Shown piece by piece: positions 24,626-33,459 of a stretch of DNA of 64,000 bases. Where the stretch lies: positions 28,848 to 92,847 of the forward strand of contig NZ_AULU01000018.1 of NCBI RefSeq assembly GCF_000422445.1, given 5' to 3'. The stretch comes from Paenibacillus assamensis DSM 18201 (lineage in GTDB: Bacteria > Bacillota > Bacilli > Paenibacillales > Paenibacillaceae). Position 1 is the stretch's first letter. Each line of letters starts with the position of its first letter. The notes beneath the pieces were generated by a model. It did not search any database, was not told the origin of the DNA, and saw nothing but the letters and a program-made list of their open reading frames with translations. The position numbers and the translations under genes were made by a program.

Positions 24626-25351
24626 TTACGAACAATCACGCTGTAATTTAAATTGTAATGCATCCAACGCTAAGTCCATCGTCTGTTCTGACGCATGGGA
24701 TTCCCATCTGTTTCGATCACCAACGATGCCGAACTCCGTATTTGGCAGTTCATACTGCTGTAAAGATACAGCTTGCGCAGCTGACAGCGACTTCATTACA
24801 GACACCGCTTGTGTTTCATATGAACCATGCAGCTCCGACTTGCTCGTCATCGTGGAAAGGTGCTTAGCACAATCACTCAAGTTCACTCTCTCCATAAATC
24901 GAACAAGCGATTCCTCATTTTCAACTAAACAAAGACTTTCATGATCAATGCGATCATCCCTCCATACGGGGATGCGAACAAATGCTACTCGATCTTTAGG
25001 ATACACGAACAGCAAGTTACGTGACGAAGGCACAAGTTGAAGTCGGGATGTGTGGCGATCTCCCTTCTCATCAGCTACAACCGTCCATTCCTTTGCCTCG
25101 AAAATATCAAACACCCGCGCCGCGCATTCTACAATATCACTGCCAGAGCGCACATCTGCATCTAGCTGCTTCCATACGATATCCTCTTGTCCCTGACTGG
25201 ACACGATCGACCATGTGCGTCCGAATCGCTCTTTCAATAAACCTTGAATCGCCTGCACCGCTTGTGCGTAGCGTTCAAATACCGTTAATCCTGCTTCAAA
25301 CAATACTAAAACCCGTTCATCAGGGTGTTGTGCGTGTAAATTTGTACTCAT
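24626..25351 (-). CDS. Protein of unknown function encoded between two rtcB genes, 241 aa
   Basis: A soluble, acidic protein with no membrane segment, signal peptide or motif I recognise. It starts 4 bases after the stop of the upstream rtcB (minus strand), so translational coupling is likely, and ends 33 bases before the second rtcB. The tight placement suggests it works with the RNA ligases, for example as an end-processing, substrate-recognition or partner subunit; this is inference only. It does not resemble archease, the known RtcB activator, which is shorter. Confidence 0.7.
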   Translation of the reverse strand: MSTNLHAQHPDERVLVLFEAGLTVFERYAQAVQAIQGLLKERFGRTWSIVSSQGQEDIVWKQLDADVRSGSDIVECAARVFDIFEAKEWTVVADEKGDRHTSRLQLVPSSRNLLFVYPKDRVAFVRIPVWRDDRIDHESLCLVENEESLVRFMERVNLSDCAKHLSTMTSKSELHGSYETQAVSVMKSLSAAQAVSLQQYELPNTEFGIVGDRNRWESHASEQTMDLALDALQFKLQRDCS

Positions 25352-25355
25352 TAGA

Positions 25356-26816
25356 TTAGGCTCCTTTTAACGCTGCTAACGGCTGGCATACTGCGACTAC
25401 TTCAGCAAGCCCTGCGCCGACAACGCTCTCGATTATATGTTCAACATTTTTATATGCTTGTGGTGATTCATCAACGATGCTTTCCAGCATCGGCTGGTTT
25501 ACTACAATCTCATCTTTCTTGCCAACTTTCAGTGAGGCAGCAAACTCCTCCACTGTCACTACCTGCTTCGTTGCACTACGTGAACGTACCCGACCAGCAC
25601 CGTGGCAGATCGAATAATAATTGTCGCTGCCCCCATCGCGCCCTACCATCAGATAAGAGCGGCTGCCCATCGATCCCGGTATAAGAGCTGGATGCCCAGT
25701 GTCCATATATGGCTTTGGGTTATCTGGATGCTGTGGCGGCAGGGCACGAGTAGCACCTTTGCGATGTACAAACATCCGCTGCCCTTGATGCATTTCTTCC
25801 CATGCGTAGTTATGCATGAGGTCATACAGCGTCCGCATCTCAACCTGATTCCCAAATACATCACGAAATGCTTCTCGAATGCCATATGCGATCAGATGCC
25901 GGTTCACAACTGCATAATTTAGCGCCGAATACATCAAATTCACATATGACTGTGCAAATGGATGCGCCAACGGCGCAAACGTTAACCTTGGATCTGGCGT
26001 TCCTTGACCCGATGCGCGCATCCACTGTCCCATCGCCTTTATGCCATGCTCACTAACCGCTCCGCCCCATGCCCGCGATCCAGAATGGATCATAATGACC
26101 ACTTGCCCGTCGAATAATCCCCATGCTTCAGCAATTTCCCGATTATGCTCATCAATCTCAATCGCCTGCACCTCAGCAAAATGATTGCCGCTGCCAAGCG
26201 TACCGAGCTGTCTATGCGCTCGATGCCATATCGGTTCTGGAATTTCATCCAGCACCTTTTCATCGAACGAGAATCTACCGCATTCCAGATGCGTCAAGGA
26301 TGTTGTCTTCTTTGGCGTGTAAATGTCAGGTACATATTTGTTTGGCAGACCATGAACGCCTTTTTTCAGCACATGTTCCAAGCGAATATCCGAAAAATAG
26401 CCGCGTTCATGCATATTCAAAGGCACATATTTCCCCATTCGTTTAATCAACTTACGCCGTACCTTTACCTCTTTCAGTTCATCACGATGCATATTCGTCA
26501 AATGCACACGCATGCCGCAGCCAATATCATTGCCGACAATAGAAGGGGATACGTAACCATTTTCAACACCCCATACCGCTGTCGTACCTATGCACGTTCC
26601 AACGCCGACATGAACATCTGGTGTGTAGCTCATATAAGCAGCATTCGGAATCAACAAGTTGTTGTTTGCCATTTCAAATACTTTTGCAGGAAGCTCTGCA
26701 AATAAAGAATCGCTTGCATAAACGTGCAGTTCCCCTGCTGGGAGAGCAACCGTGCGATAATACGCTGTCTCTGTTTGAGAATCCGAACTCCATGTATCTA
26801 TATTCCATGTATTCAT
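25356..26816 (-). CDS. RtcB-family RNA ligase, paralogue 2
   Basis: About 486 residues, longer than paralogue 1 because of an N-terminal extension and insertions. The RtcB motifs are present: NDIGCGMRVHL, LGSGNHFAEVQ, HSGSRAWGG, LMHNYAWEEMH and CHGAGRVRSRSA with the nucleophile histidine. The two paralogues are clearly diverged, which suggests different substrates or partners. GAGAGG nearly abuts the first ATG (26828), so the second ATG (26816, spacing 13) is given; the first remains possible. It is the first gene of the operon. Confidence 0.88.
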   Translation of the reverse strand: MNTWNIDTWSSDSQTETAYYRTVALPAGELHVYASDSLFAELPAKVFEMANNNLLIPNAAYMSYTPDVHVGVGTCIGTTAVWGVENGYVSPSIVGNDIGCGMRVHLTNMHRDELKEVKVRRKLIKRMGKYVPLNMHERGYFSDIRLEHVLKKGVHGLPNKYVPDIYTPKKTTSLTHLECGRFSFDEKVLDEIPEPIWHRAHRQLGTLGSGNHFAEVQAIEIDEHNREIAEAWGLFDGQVVIMIHSGSRAWGGAVSEHGIKAMGQWMRASGQGTPDPRLTFAPLAHPFAQSYVNLMYSALNYAVVNRHLIAYGIREAFRDVFGNQVEMRTLYDLMHNYAWEEMHQGQRMFVHRKGATRALPPQHPDNPKPYMDTGHPALIPGSMGSRSYLMVGRDGGSDNYYSICHGAGRVRSRSATKQVVTVEEFAASLKVGKKDEIVVNQPMLESIVDESPQAYKNVEHIIESVVGAGLAEVVAVCQPLAALKGA

Positions 26817-26861
26817 AACTATCTTCATTCCTCTCGTTCATTGCCAATATCATATTTGCAC

Positions 26862-26899
26862 AAAAAAATGACCGCAGACTCTTCTGTCTACGGTCATTT
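26862..26899 (-). terminator. Terminator upstream of the rtcB operon
   Basis: AAATGACCG (26867-26875) and CGGTCATTT (26891-26899), with inner AGAC/GTCT, are followed on the minus strand by a run of seven T. It ends a transcript coming from the 27.0-27.3 kb side. Confidence 0.75.
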
Positions 26900-26981
26900 C
26901 CATCCTAATTAGAGGGATATTTATCCATCTCTAATGAACACACTCATTCAACCTTGTGGATGAGCGTCCTTAGGAACATAT

Positions 26982-27007
26982 AAAAAGCCATAGACTTCTC
27001 GTCTATG
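26982..27007 (-). terminator. Terminator after the broken small ORF
   Basis: CATAGAC (26989-26995) pairs with GTCTATG (27001-27007) with a 5-base loop; on the minus strand GCTTTTTAT follows. Confidence 0.65.
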
Positions 27008-27029
27008 ATCTCATGATAATCCGTTCATG

Positions 27030-27244
27030 TTATGCAAAAGTACAGCTCACAAACAGGTCTATACTCCAACTCATGTCGAGTAAGTCACCATATGTGAAGC
27101 GGTTCTTCTGCTCACCGATTATTCCGTCGAGACCGACGAGAAACGTATGAATGTATGCGGTTGAAGATTACCTCGGCCATTATTTCGCAGCCCATTACCG
27201 GTACCTTTATCATTTCTGAGTTCATTAAACATAAGCATCATCAT
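27030..27244 (-). pseudogene. Small ORF with consensus ribosome binding site, apparently broken by an 8-bp tandem duplication
   Basis: After AAAGGAGG (27257-27263 region) the ATG at 27244 opens a 41-codon frame that stops at 27119. Within it an imperfect 8-bp tandem repeat (minus strand CATACATT CATACGTT, 27142-27157) shifts the frame. Removing one copy fuses the N-terminal part (ends LQPHTF) to VGLDGIIGEQKNRFTYGDLL and a stop at 27030, giving about 68 residues. I do not recognise the product. It has its own terminator and precedes the rtcB operon. The alternative is a leader peptide or a non-coding RNA. Confidence 0.4.
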
Positions 27245-27311
27245 TTCTTCGTCGGCCTCCTTTCGTGTAATATGGACTTATCATAAAGCGATATTCCAAA
27301 CATTGTCAACC

Positions 27312-28703
27312 CTATTTTTGAAAAACGGGTTTTGACCCCTTCCGCTGATCTGTCTGTTCAGCACGGTTGAGCTGCTCTTGACCTATGATGCACGACTGGC
27401 TTTTACTTTTGCTTCCCGCACCTGTTAACCATGCTCCGTATGGCATGCGCTCCATCATTTTGGATAATAGCAAAGAGCCTACCGCTACCACAATCCACGT
27501 TACAATCGTCACGATAAAATGCTGCCCTTCCAGCATCAAAGTTCGTGTCCACAGGGCAACCCCTGACAACACCAGCGCATGTACTAAATAAGCTGGGAAG
27601 GAGTAAGTACCAATCCATTTTAAACAGCGGTAAAGCGTGCCCTGACGTTTTACGATATTTAATGCAGCTACATACAGTAGCAGCATCTGTGAAACGGCCA
27701 ATATGGCGATAGACGGTTTCAAATAGGTCGATATATTTACATTCACAGGATCTACGCCACCAGCGAATAAGCGATAACTGCTGTACAAATAGGCAGCACC
27801 GAACACAGCTGCGCTCCATGGCAGTACCCGCTGTACCCATTTTCTCCACTCCGACAGACGGTACGCACAGAGAATCCCCAATGCCATATAGAATATATAC
27901 ATGCCTACAAACATTGTGCGGTGCCCTAATAGATAAGCTGCAGCGCCACTCGCGTCAGCTGTCCATCCTGGTGCGATACGGTAAGACCAGTCCATTAAAG
28001 CGAGATGGAGAAGTCCAATCCCTATAACCAATAAGGCGATCCGTCGCTTGCCTATCTTCCTTCCCTTTTCCAACGTTATTGCACGCATCCTCATTTGTAC
28101 TTTATGTACAATTTTCAGCAACCAGGGGAAGAAGAAATATAATTGGAATATCATTAAAACAAACCAAAGATGGTACCCATACGTCGGGTTTATAAGCTGC
28201 TGTGCGACCTTTGTCCAGCCCTCTACTGTAAATAGGTCCCCTTGCAAAATAAAAGCACTATAGATTAAGGTCCATAATGCGAATGGTATAAGCAGTCCTT
28301 GTGCTCTCCGCTTCAAGAAAGTGCTGTGTTGGGCCGCTGAACTACGGCTATAAAATAGTAGCACCGTTGATATAAACACAAAAGTTAGCGTCCCAAAGCG
28401 AGTAAAATGATAGAGAAGACTGATAAGAATGGAATCGGTCCGGTTAATATCTTCCCGGACGATATACTCACCAATACTGTGCTGCAGCACAATCGCTAAA
28501 AAGGCGAATGCTCGTAGTATCGTAAGCTCTTCGATTCTTTGTTTCAACTTCGACGATGTACTCTTATGATCGACAGCAACTGCATTTGTATTTTTCTGAT
28601 CTTTCTCCTGTTTCTCGAAAGGAACATCCTCTACTGCTGCGGTCTCGCCCATCACAGCAATCTTGTTCGTCGTTGTCTTCGTTCGCAGGCTCGATTCGGT
28701 CAC
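27312..28703 (-). CDS. Acyltransferase-3 family membrane protein
   Basis: About 463 residues. A hydrophilic N-terminus (about 55 residues) is followed by ten or so membrane helices beginning with the family motif ILRAFAFLAIVLQHSIGEY (conserved histidine) and ending in a basic, Ser/Lys-rich tail. Acyltransferase-3 proteins O-acetylate cell-surface polysaccharides, lipids or peptidoglycan by carrying acetyl groups across the membrane. No dedicated SGNH partner domain is fused, so the acceptor is unknown. The start is GTG with GGGGTG six bases upstream. Confidence 0.85.
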   Translation of the reverse strand: MTESSLRTKTTTNKIAVMGETAAVEDVPFEKQEKDQKNTNAVAVDHKSTSSKLKQRIEELTILRAFAFLAIVLQHSIGEYIVREDINRTDSILISLLYHFTRFGTLTFVFISTVLLFYSRSSAAQHSTFLKRRAQGLLIPFALWTLIYSAFILQGDLFTVEGWTKVAQQLINPTYGYHLWFVLMIFQLYFFFPWLLKIVHKVQMRMRAITLEKGRKIGKRRIALLVIGIGLLHLALMDWSYRIAPGWTADASGAAAYLLGHRTMFVGMYIFYMALGILCAYRLSEWRKWVQRVLPWSAAVFGAAYLYSSYRLFAGGVDPVNVNISTYLKPSIAILAVSQMLLLYVAALNIVKRQGTLYRCLKWIGTYSFPAYLVHALVLSGVALWTRTLMLEGQHFIVTIVTWIVVAVGSLLLSKMMERMPYGAWLTGAGSKSKSQSCIIGQEQLNRAEQTDQRKGSKPVFQK

Positions 28704-28855
28704 AGATTCACCCCATTGTCACGTTATCCAATTAACATCATATCGTGCATAATGTTATCGCTATAACCTGAAAACAAGATGAAAGAGGCATAAATAAAGT
28801 TTCATTCGGAACCCGCTTCTACTAAACGAAACAGCTGTACTATTCCTCTGAACAG

Positions 28856-28893
28856 AAAAAAGCCATCAATCTGGCCGATACCGATTGATGGCT
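28856..28893 (-). terminator. Terminator of the serine-hydrolase genes
   Basis: AGCCATCAATC (28861-28871) pairs perfectly with GATTGATGGCT (28883-28893), followed on the minus strand by TTTTTT. Confidence 0.85.
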
Positions 28894-28933
28894 GCAAATC
28901 CGGTCTGTATAGCTAATCTTTTATCCAGTCCTT

Positions 28934-30142
28934 CTACTTGGAACTGACTGTACGGAATTCCTCTTCAAAAATTTCTAGTAAATTGGCCGAATTCTCATTC
29001 TGATCTTGATCAAGTATATTTGTACTCATCGCCAAGACATGTTCGCCACCGATAAGACCGCCAGCTATCGTAGCAAACCCATGAATCCCCCCGCTATGCC
29101 CCCATATGGAAGTACCATTCGATAATTTTGTTTCATAAATTCCTAATCCGTATTTCCCAACGGGCGTATCAACCCCCGTCAACATTTGCTGCAATGTCTC
29201 AACCTTCAATAGCTTACCTCCTAATAAGGCACTGAAAAAGGTATTCAGATCATTCGCTGTCGAAATCATATCACCCGCTGCACCTCCCCATGAAGGATTC
29301 AACTCTGTCATATCCATAATCTTACCATTCTCTTTAAAGTACCCTCGTGCATGCTGATCCGGAATATACGAAGAGCTTTCCGGCACAAATGTGCCTTTAA
29401 GCTGGAGCGGATCAATAATACGCTTCTTAATTTGCTCCGCATAGCTTTCTCCTGTGACCTGCTTAATAACAAGTCCAGCTAAAATATAATTCGTATTTGA
29501 ATATTCCCAACTTGTTCCCGGAGCGAATAATGGTGATTGACCTAATCCTATACCCACGAGATCTTCAGCTGAATAGCCACGATATGGATTGTCCTTGATT
29601 CCATCTCTAAAGGATGTTGGGAACGTATAATTCGCAATTCCACTCGTATGATTCAATAATTGACGAATTGTAATTTTATTTCCATCATAGCCATTGCCCT
29701 GCACGATACCTGGCAGCCATTTTTCTACAGAGTCATCCAAGTTCAGCTTGCCCTCTTCAGCTAGCTGCACAATCACTGTCGCCACAAATGTTTTCGTCAC
29801 ACTTCCAATCCGGAAATGGAAGTCTGTCTTCACTTGTCGTGTATCATGGATGCTGGCTTCTCCTGATGCATAAGCCCATCTCTCAGCATTCTTCATACCG
29901 GCTGCAATGATGCCTGGAATATCCTTATGATTAGCAAGACGATCAATCACTTGTTTAACAGAGTTTGCGGGCGTTGACTGCACATTTTGTATATCGCAGT
30001 GATGAGGATTTTGAATACAGAATTGGCTCTTGTAATCATCCGATTGGGCTTGTACATTTCCTTGCACAGGCAGCAATAGAGCAGCACCAGCCACCATAGC
30101 CGTTAGTGTCATCATTTTTAATTTAATAAGATTTAATTTCAT
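28934..30142 (-). CDS. Secreted serine hydrolase, class C beta-lactamase/PBP4* family, single domain
   Basis: About 402 residues with a signal peptide (MKLNLIKLKMM then a hydrophobic stretch to about residue 30). The three motifs of the class C beta-lactamase/D-peptidase fold are intact: RIGSVTKTF (nucleophile Ser and Lys), WEYSNTN (Tyr-x-Asn) and HSGGIHG. Members include D-aminopeptidases, esterases and penicillin-binding-protein-like enzymes. The frame is open from 30184, but AAAGGAGGAG precedes the ATG at 30142. It is a close paralogue of both domains of the next gene, 49 bases upstream. Confidence 0.88.
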   Translation of the reverse strand: MKLNLIKLKMMTLTAMVAGAALLLPVQGNVQAQSDDYKSQFCIQNPHHCDIQNVQSTPANSVKQVIDRLANHKDIPGIIAAGMKNAERWAYASGEASIHDTRQVKTDFHFRIGSVTKTFVATVIVQLAEEGKLNLDDSVEKWLPGIVQGNGYDGNKITIRQLLNHTSGIANYTFPTSFRDGIKDNPYRGYSAEDLVGIGLGQSPLFAPGTSWEYSNTNYILAGLVIKQVTGESYAEQIKKRIIDPLQLKGTFVPESSSYIPDQHARGYFKENGKIMDMTELNPSWGGAAGDMISTANDLNTFFSALLGGKLLKVETLQQMLTGVDTPVGKYGLGIYETKLSNGTSIWGHSGGIHGFATIAGGLIGGEHVLAMSTNILDQDQNENSANLLEIFEEEFRTVSSK

Positions 30143-30190
30143 TGTTTCTCCTCCTTTATTTTGACACACTATTAATTGGAGCACTGTTAT

Positions 30191-32413
30191 TTATTTAAAT
30201 TCCTCTGCATACGCAGTATCAATTGAATCGACTACAGCCTTCGCTTGTTCTGCTGATTTTGGACCTGAGTTTATATTTAAGACCATAGTATGCTTGCCAT
30301 CTAACGTTCCGAATGAAAAACTTATATACCCGTGTATCCCGCCAGTATGCCCCCAGAGCACTTGACCATTTGGAAGCTTCTTTGGGAAGATGCCCAACCC
30401 ATACTCTACACCTTCCACTGTCTTCACAGTCGTCAACATCTGCTTCAATTGCTCCTCTTTCAATAGCTTCCCGCCAAGAAGCGCGGACATAAAGGTGGAT
30501 AAATCCTGTCCAGTCGAGATCATATCTCCTGCTGCGTCTCCCCAAGAGGGATTGATTTGTGTAACATCAACTAATTTCATATGAACTGGAGCGTAGCCTC
30601 TAGCATGCTTGGATCCTGGTATAAGGGTGCTATTTCCAGGAAGAAAGGTTTCATTAAGTTCGAGAGGCTCTATAATGCGTTTTTCGATTTGCTGATCATA
30701 AGTCTCACCTGTTACTTTTTTAATAATTTGACCCAGCAGCACATAATTCGTATTAGAGTAATTGGAGACAGCCCCAGGCTTGGATAAAGGTTTTTCTTTC
30801 AATCCTATTGCCACTAATTCCTCTGGCTTATAGCTGCGATAGAGGCTATCTATGTTGTTAGGGTCTTTAAAAAGAACATTTGTATAGTTACCAATGCCGC
30901 TCGTATGATTGAGCAGTTGGCGAATCGTAATCTTACTGCCATCATAACCGTTGCCTTGTACAACGCCCGGCAGCCACTTCTCTACGGAATCATCCAGATT
31001 CAGTTTGTTCTCACCTGCCAATTGAAGTACAACAGTCGCTACAAATGTCTTTGTAATGCTGCCGATACGGAAGCGTGCATCCGTCCCCATTTTACGACCA
31101 GTTGTAATGTCCGCCTTACCAGACGCATAGCCTTGAAACTTACCGTGATCGTACGTAACCGCAGTAGCCCCTACAATACCGTGCTTCGTTATGTTATCCA
31201 GCTGAGCATGCACGCGCTCCTTCTTGGACTCCGTTCCACCGAATTCTTCTGCAATAATATTCATATGATGAAGAGCATCTTTATCTGAAAGTAAATTGGT
31301 GCTCAAAGCTATAACATGTTCACCGCCAGCAGTCCCTCCAGCCATAGTAGAGAATCCTGGCAAGTTTCCGCCATGTCCCCAGAAGGAAGTCCCATTTGGC
31401 AATTTCGTTTCGTAGATACCAAGTCCGTATTTTCCAAGAAGAGGGGCTTCAACAGTCGTCATCATTTGCTTAAGCAACTCTGGCTTTACTAATTTCCCAG
31501 CTAGAAGGGCACTAAAAAAGGTATTCAAATCATCTACCGTCGAGATCATATCGCCTGCTGCATTTGCCCATGAAGTATTCATTTCAGTTGTGTCTAAAAG
31601 CTTACCTTCAAGCTTGTAATATCCTCTTGCATGAGGACTAGGGAGATGTGAAGAGCTTCCTGGAACTGAGGTTCCCTTAAGCTTAAGAGGATCAATGATA
31701 CGCTTCTTGATCTGTTCAGCGTAGGTTTCGCCTGTAACTTTTTTAATAATAAGTCCAGCTAACACCGTATTCGTGTTTGAATATTCCCATTTCTCTCCCG
31801 GTGCAAAAGATGGCTTCTGAGAGATTCCGATACGGATAAGATCCTCAGCTGTATAGTTTTTGTACAAGTTGGAATGTAGGTCTTTTATAAAAGTCTCATT
31901 TGCTGTATAGCTTGCGATTCCACTTGTATGATTCAACAATTGACGGATCGTAATCTTGCTCGCATCATATCCATTTCCTTGCACAACGCCTGGCAGCCAT
32001 TTTTCAACTGAATCATCCAGGTTGAGTTTGTTTTCACCAGCTAATTGAAGAATGACCGTTGCTACGAATGTTTTCGTTGTACTTCCGATTCGGAAATGAA
32101 AATCTGTCCTCACTGGGGTTTTGTCATGGATAGTAGCTTCACCTGAGGCGTAGGACCATTTTTGACCGTTCTTTGTCACACCAGCGATAACCCCTGGAAC
32201 GTCTTTCTGATTAGCAGCTTGATCGATAAGTTTCTTAACAGCTTCTCTACTATCTTGTTCGACACTCGAATGGTTATTGGAAGAAAGCTGAGAAGTTTGC
32301 TGCACAGCATTTATGTTCTTCGCATGCAACATTCCTTGTGCAGGTAGCAATACAGTTCCTGCTATTAATGCAGATAATGTAATCAATCCTAATTTGTAGC
32401 CTTTAAATTTCAT
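30191..32413 (-). CDS. Secreted serine hydrolase with two tandem class C beta-lactamase-type domains
   Basis: The 740-residue protein has a signal peptide (hydrophobic to about residue 30) and two full catalytic domains in a row. Domain 1 (about 55-390) has RIGSTTKTF, WEYSNTN and HGGNLPG. Domain 2 (about 400-735) has RIGSITKTF, NYSNTNYVL and HTGGIHG. Both look catalytically intact. The linker region is short. With the single-domain gene downstream there are three copies of this domain in 3.5 kb, a clear local duplication. AAAAGGAGGAG precedes the ATG. Substrate unknown; cell-wall peptides or D-peptides are the usual suspects. Confidence 0.88.
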   Translation of the reverse strand: MKFKGYKLGLITLSALIAGTVLLPAQGMLHAKNINAVQQTSQLSSNNHSSVEQDSREAVKKLIDQAANQKDVPGVIAGVTKNGQKWSYASGEATIHDKTPVRTDFHFRIGSTTKTFVATVILQLAGENKLNLDDSVEKWLPGVVQGNGYDASKITIRQLLNHTSGIASYTANETFIKDLHSNLYKNYTAEDLIRIGISQKPSFAPGEKWEYSNTNTVLAGLIIKKVTGETYAEQIKKRIIDPLKLKGTSVPGSSSHLPSPHARGYYKLEGKLLDTTEMNTSWANAAGDMISTVDDLNTFFSALLAGKLVKPELLKQMMTTVEAPLLGKYGLGIYETKLPNGTSFWGHGGNLPGFSTMAGGTAGGEHVIALSTNLLSDKDALHHMNIIAEEFGGTESKKERVHAQLDNITKHGIVGATAVTYDHGKFQGYASGKADITTGRKMGTDARFRIGSITKTFVATVVLQLAGENKLNLDDSVEKWLPGVVQGNGYDGSKITIRQLLNHTSGIGNYTNVLFKDPNNIDSLYRSYKPEELVAIGLKEKPLSKPGAVSNYSNTNYVLLGQIIKKVTGETYDQQIEKRIIEPLELNETFLPGNSTLIPGSKHARGYAPVHMKLVDVTQINPSWGDAAGDMISTGQDLSTFMSALLGGKLLKEEQLKQMLTTVKTVEGVEYGLGIFPKKLPNGQVLWGHTGGIHGYISFSFGTLDGKHTMVLNINSGPKSAEQAKAVVDSIDTAYAEEFK

Positions 32414-32654
32414 GGTTTCTCCTCCTTTTTTATCAAAGCGGATCTACTATAATCTGACATCCCATAAACAAAAAGCCCTTCATTTTCTCGTATCACTTAT
32501 TAGTAAAATAGGTCCTGGATCATTCCACATACTCATCTTTCTTTTATTCACTAAGCAAGTGCGCTTCGTGTTCTCTGTCACCTCCTGATTTGACAATAGC
32601 GCTGGATATGTCATATTCCATAGTGATAAAAACGCTCATTTCATCATGATCGTT

Positions 32655-32710
32655 TGTCACAATCTCCATGATTAATGTCATATGACAATCCCTCACTACC
32701 TACTGTGACA
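32655..32710. promoter_or_regulatory. Symmetric operator-like repeats upstream of the sensor/kinase genes
   Basis: A perfect palindrome TGTCATATGACA (32676-32687) is flanked by TGTCACA (32655-32661) and TGTGACA (32704-32710) at nearly equal distance. It lies in the 380-base space between the divergent serine-hydrolase and sensor genes. The rest of this space shows no gene I can support. A bound regulator, perhaps the fused kinase/regulator downstream, is inferred. Confidence 0.4.
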
Positions 32711-32793
32711 GCCTTTCATCTATGCTAGAGGTATCACTCAGCGGAAACGGAACTGCTGGACTTACACTATTCATGAAAAGGGGACGTTTAAAA

Positions 32794-33411
32794 ATGAAAG
32801 AGCATTTCATCCGAGGCCTGAATCACGCACAGCTTATGCTGTATACGTTTGTAAGCGGGCTGCTTTATTTCATCTTCTTTAGCATTGGGGTCACATTAGG
32901 CGCGGGGTTATCGATTACTATTGTAGGGATTCCAATCTTGGTCCATGTGCTGCAAACCGCACCAAAACTCGTACATCTAGACGCTCGAATCATTGAAAAA
33001 TATACATCTATATCATTAACTCACTCACAAAGTAATGAGGAGCAATTCCACTACGATGAGATACAACGAGATTCTTGGGAACAAATGAAAGAGACGTTGA
33101 CGAATCGCGGTTATTGGATCATGATTAGTATGCTCTTATATAAATTGGTAATTGGAATGGGCAGTCTACTTCTCTCTGTCTTGTTATACGTCGCGCCTCT
33201 TCTCTTATTATCTGCTCCATTGCTGTATAAGATCATACCGTACCATGTATTTTCCATTTCAATTAAAACACTCCCAGCCGCTTTGGCTGTAAGTGGTCTA
33301 GGTTGCTTATGGTTAGTTGTTAGTATCCGAGTAAGCAATACCTTTGCGAAGTACTTAGTCAGCTACACACGTCGTATGATTGAAGTGGGATATATTTATA
33401 AAACAAAATAA
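32794..33411 (+). CDS. Membrane 'sensor' domain protein
   Basis: About 205 residues with four hydrophobic segments in two pairs separated by a hydrophilic loop (about residues 65-105). This is the layout of the Sensor (PF13796-type) domain that is often fused to or encoded beside NarL-family histidine kinases. Upstream in-frame ATGs lack a site; the ATG at 32794 has AAAAGGGGA at a suitable distance. The next gene is a soluble-output kinase/regulator fusion 48 bases later, so this protein is probably its signalling partner in the membrane. Confidence 0.65.
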   Translation: MKEHFIRGLNHAQLMLYTFVSGLLYFIFFSIGVTLGAGLSITIVGIPILVHVLQTAPKLVHLDARIIEKYTSISLTHSQSNEEQFHYDEIQRDSWEQMKETLTNRGYWIMISMLLYKLVIGMGSLLLSVLLYVAPLLLLSAPLLYKIIPYHVFSISIKTLPAALAVSGLGCLWLVVSIRVSNTFAKYLVSYTRRMIEVGYIYKTK

Positions 33412-33459
33412 TACAGTGCCTAATTTGTGCTTATTATGAAGATGGAGTGAGAATTACTA

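Noticed and set aside
26145..26705. A 186-codon plus-strand ORF within rtcB paralogue 2.
   Set aside because: It lies opposite conserved RtcB motifs and shows no start signal.
32495..32600. A short minus-strand frame after AGGAGG in the serine-hydrolase/sensor spacer (about 33 codons).
   Set aside because: The start would overlap the ribosome binding site, and the peptide has no recognisable features.
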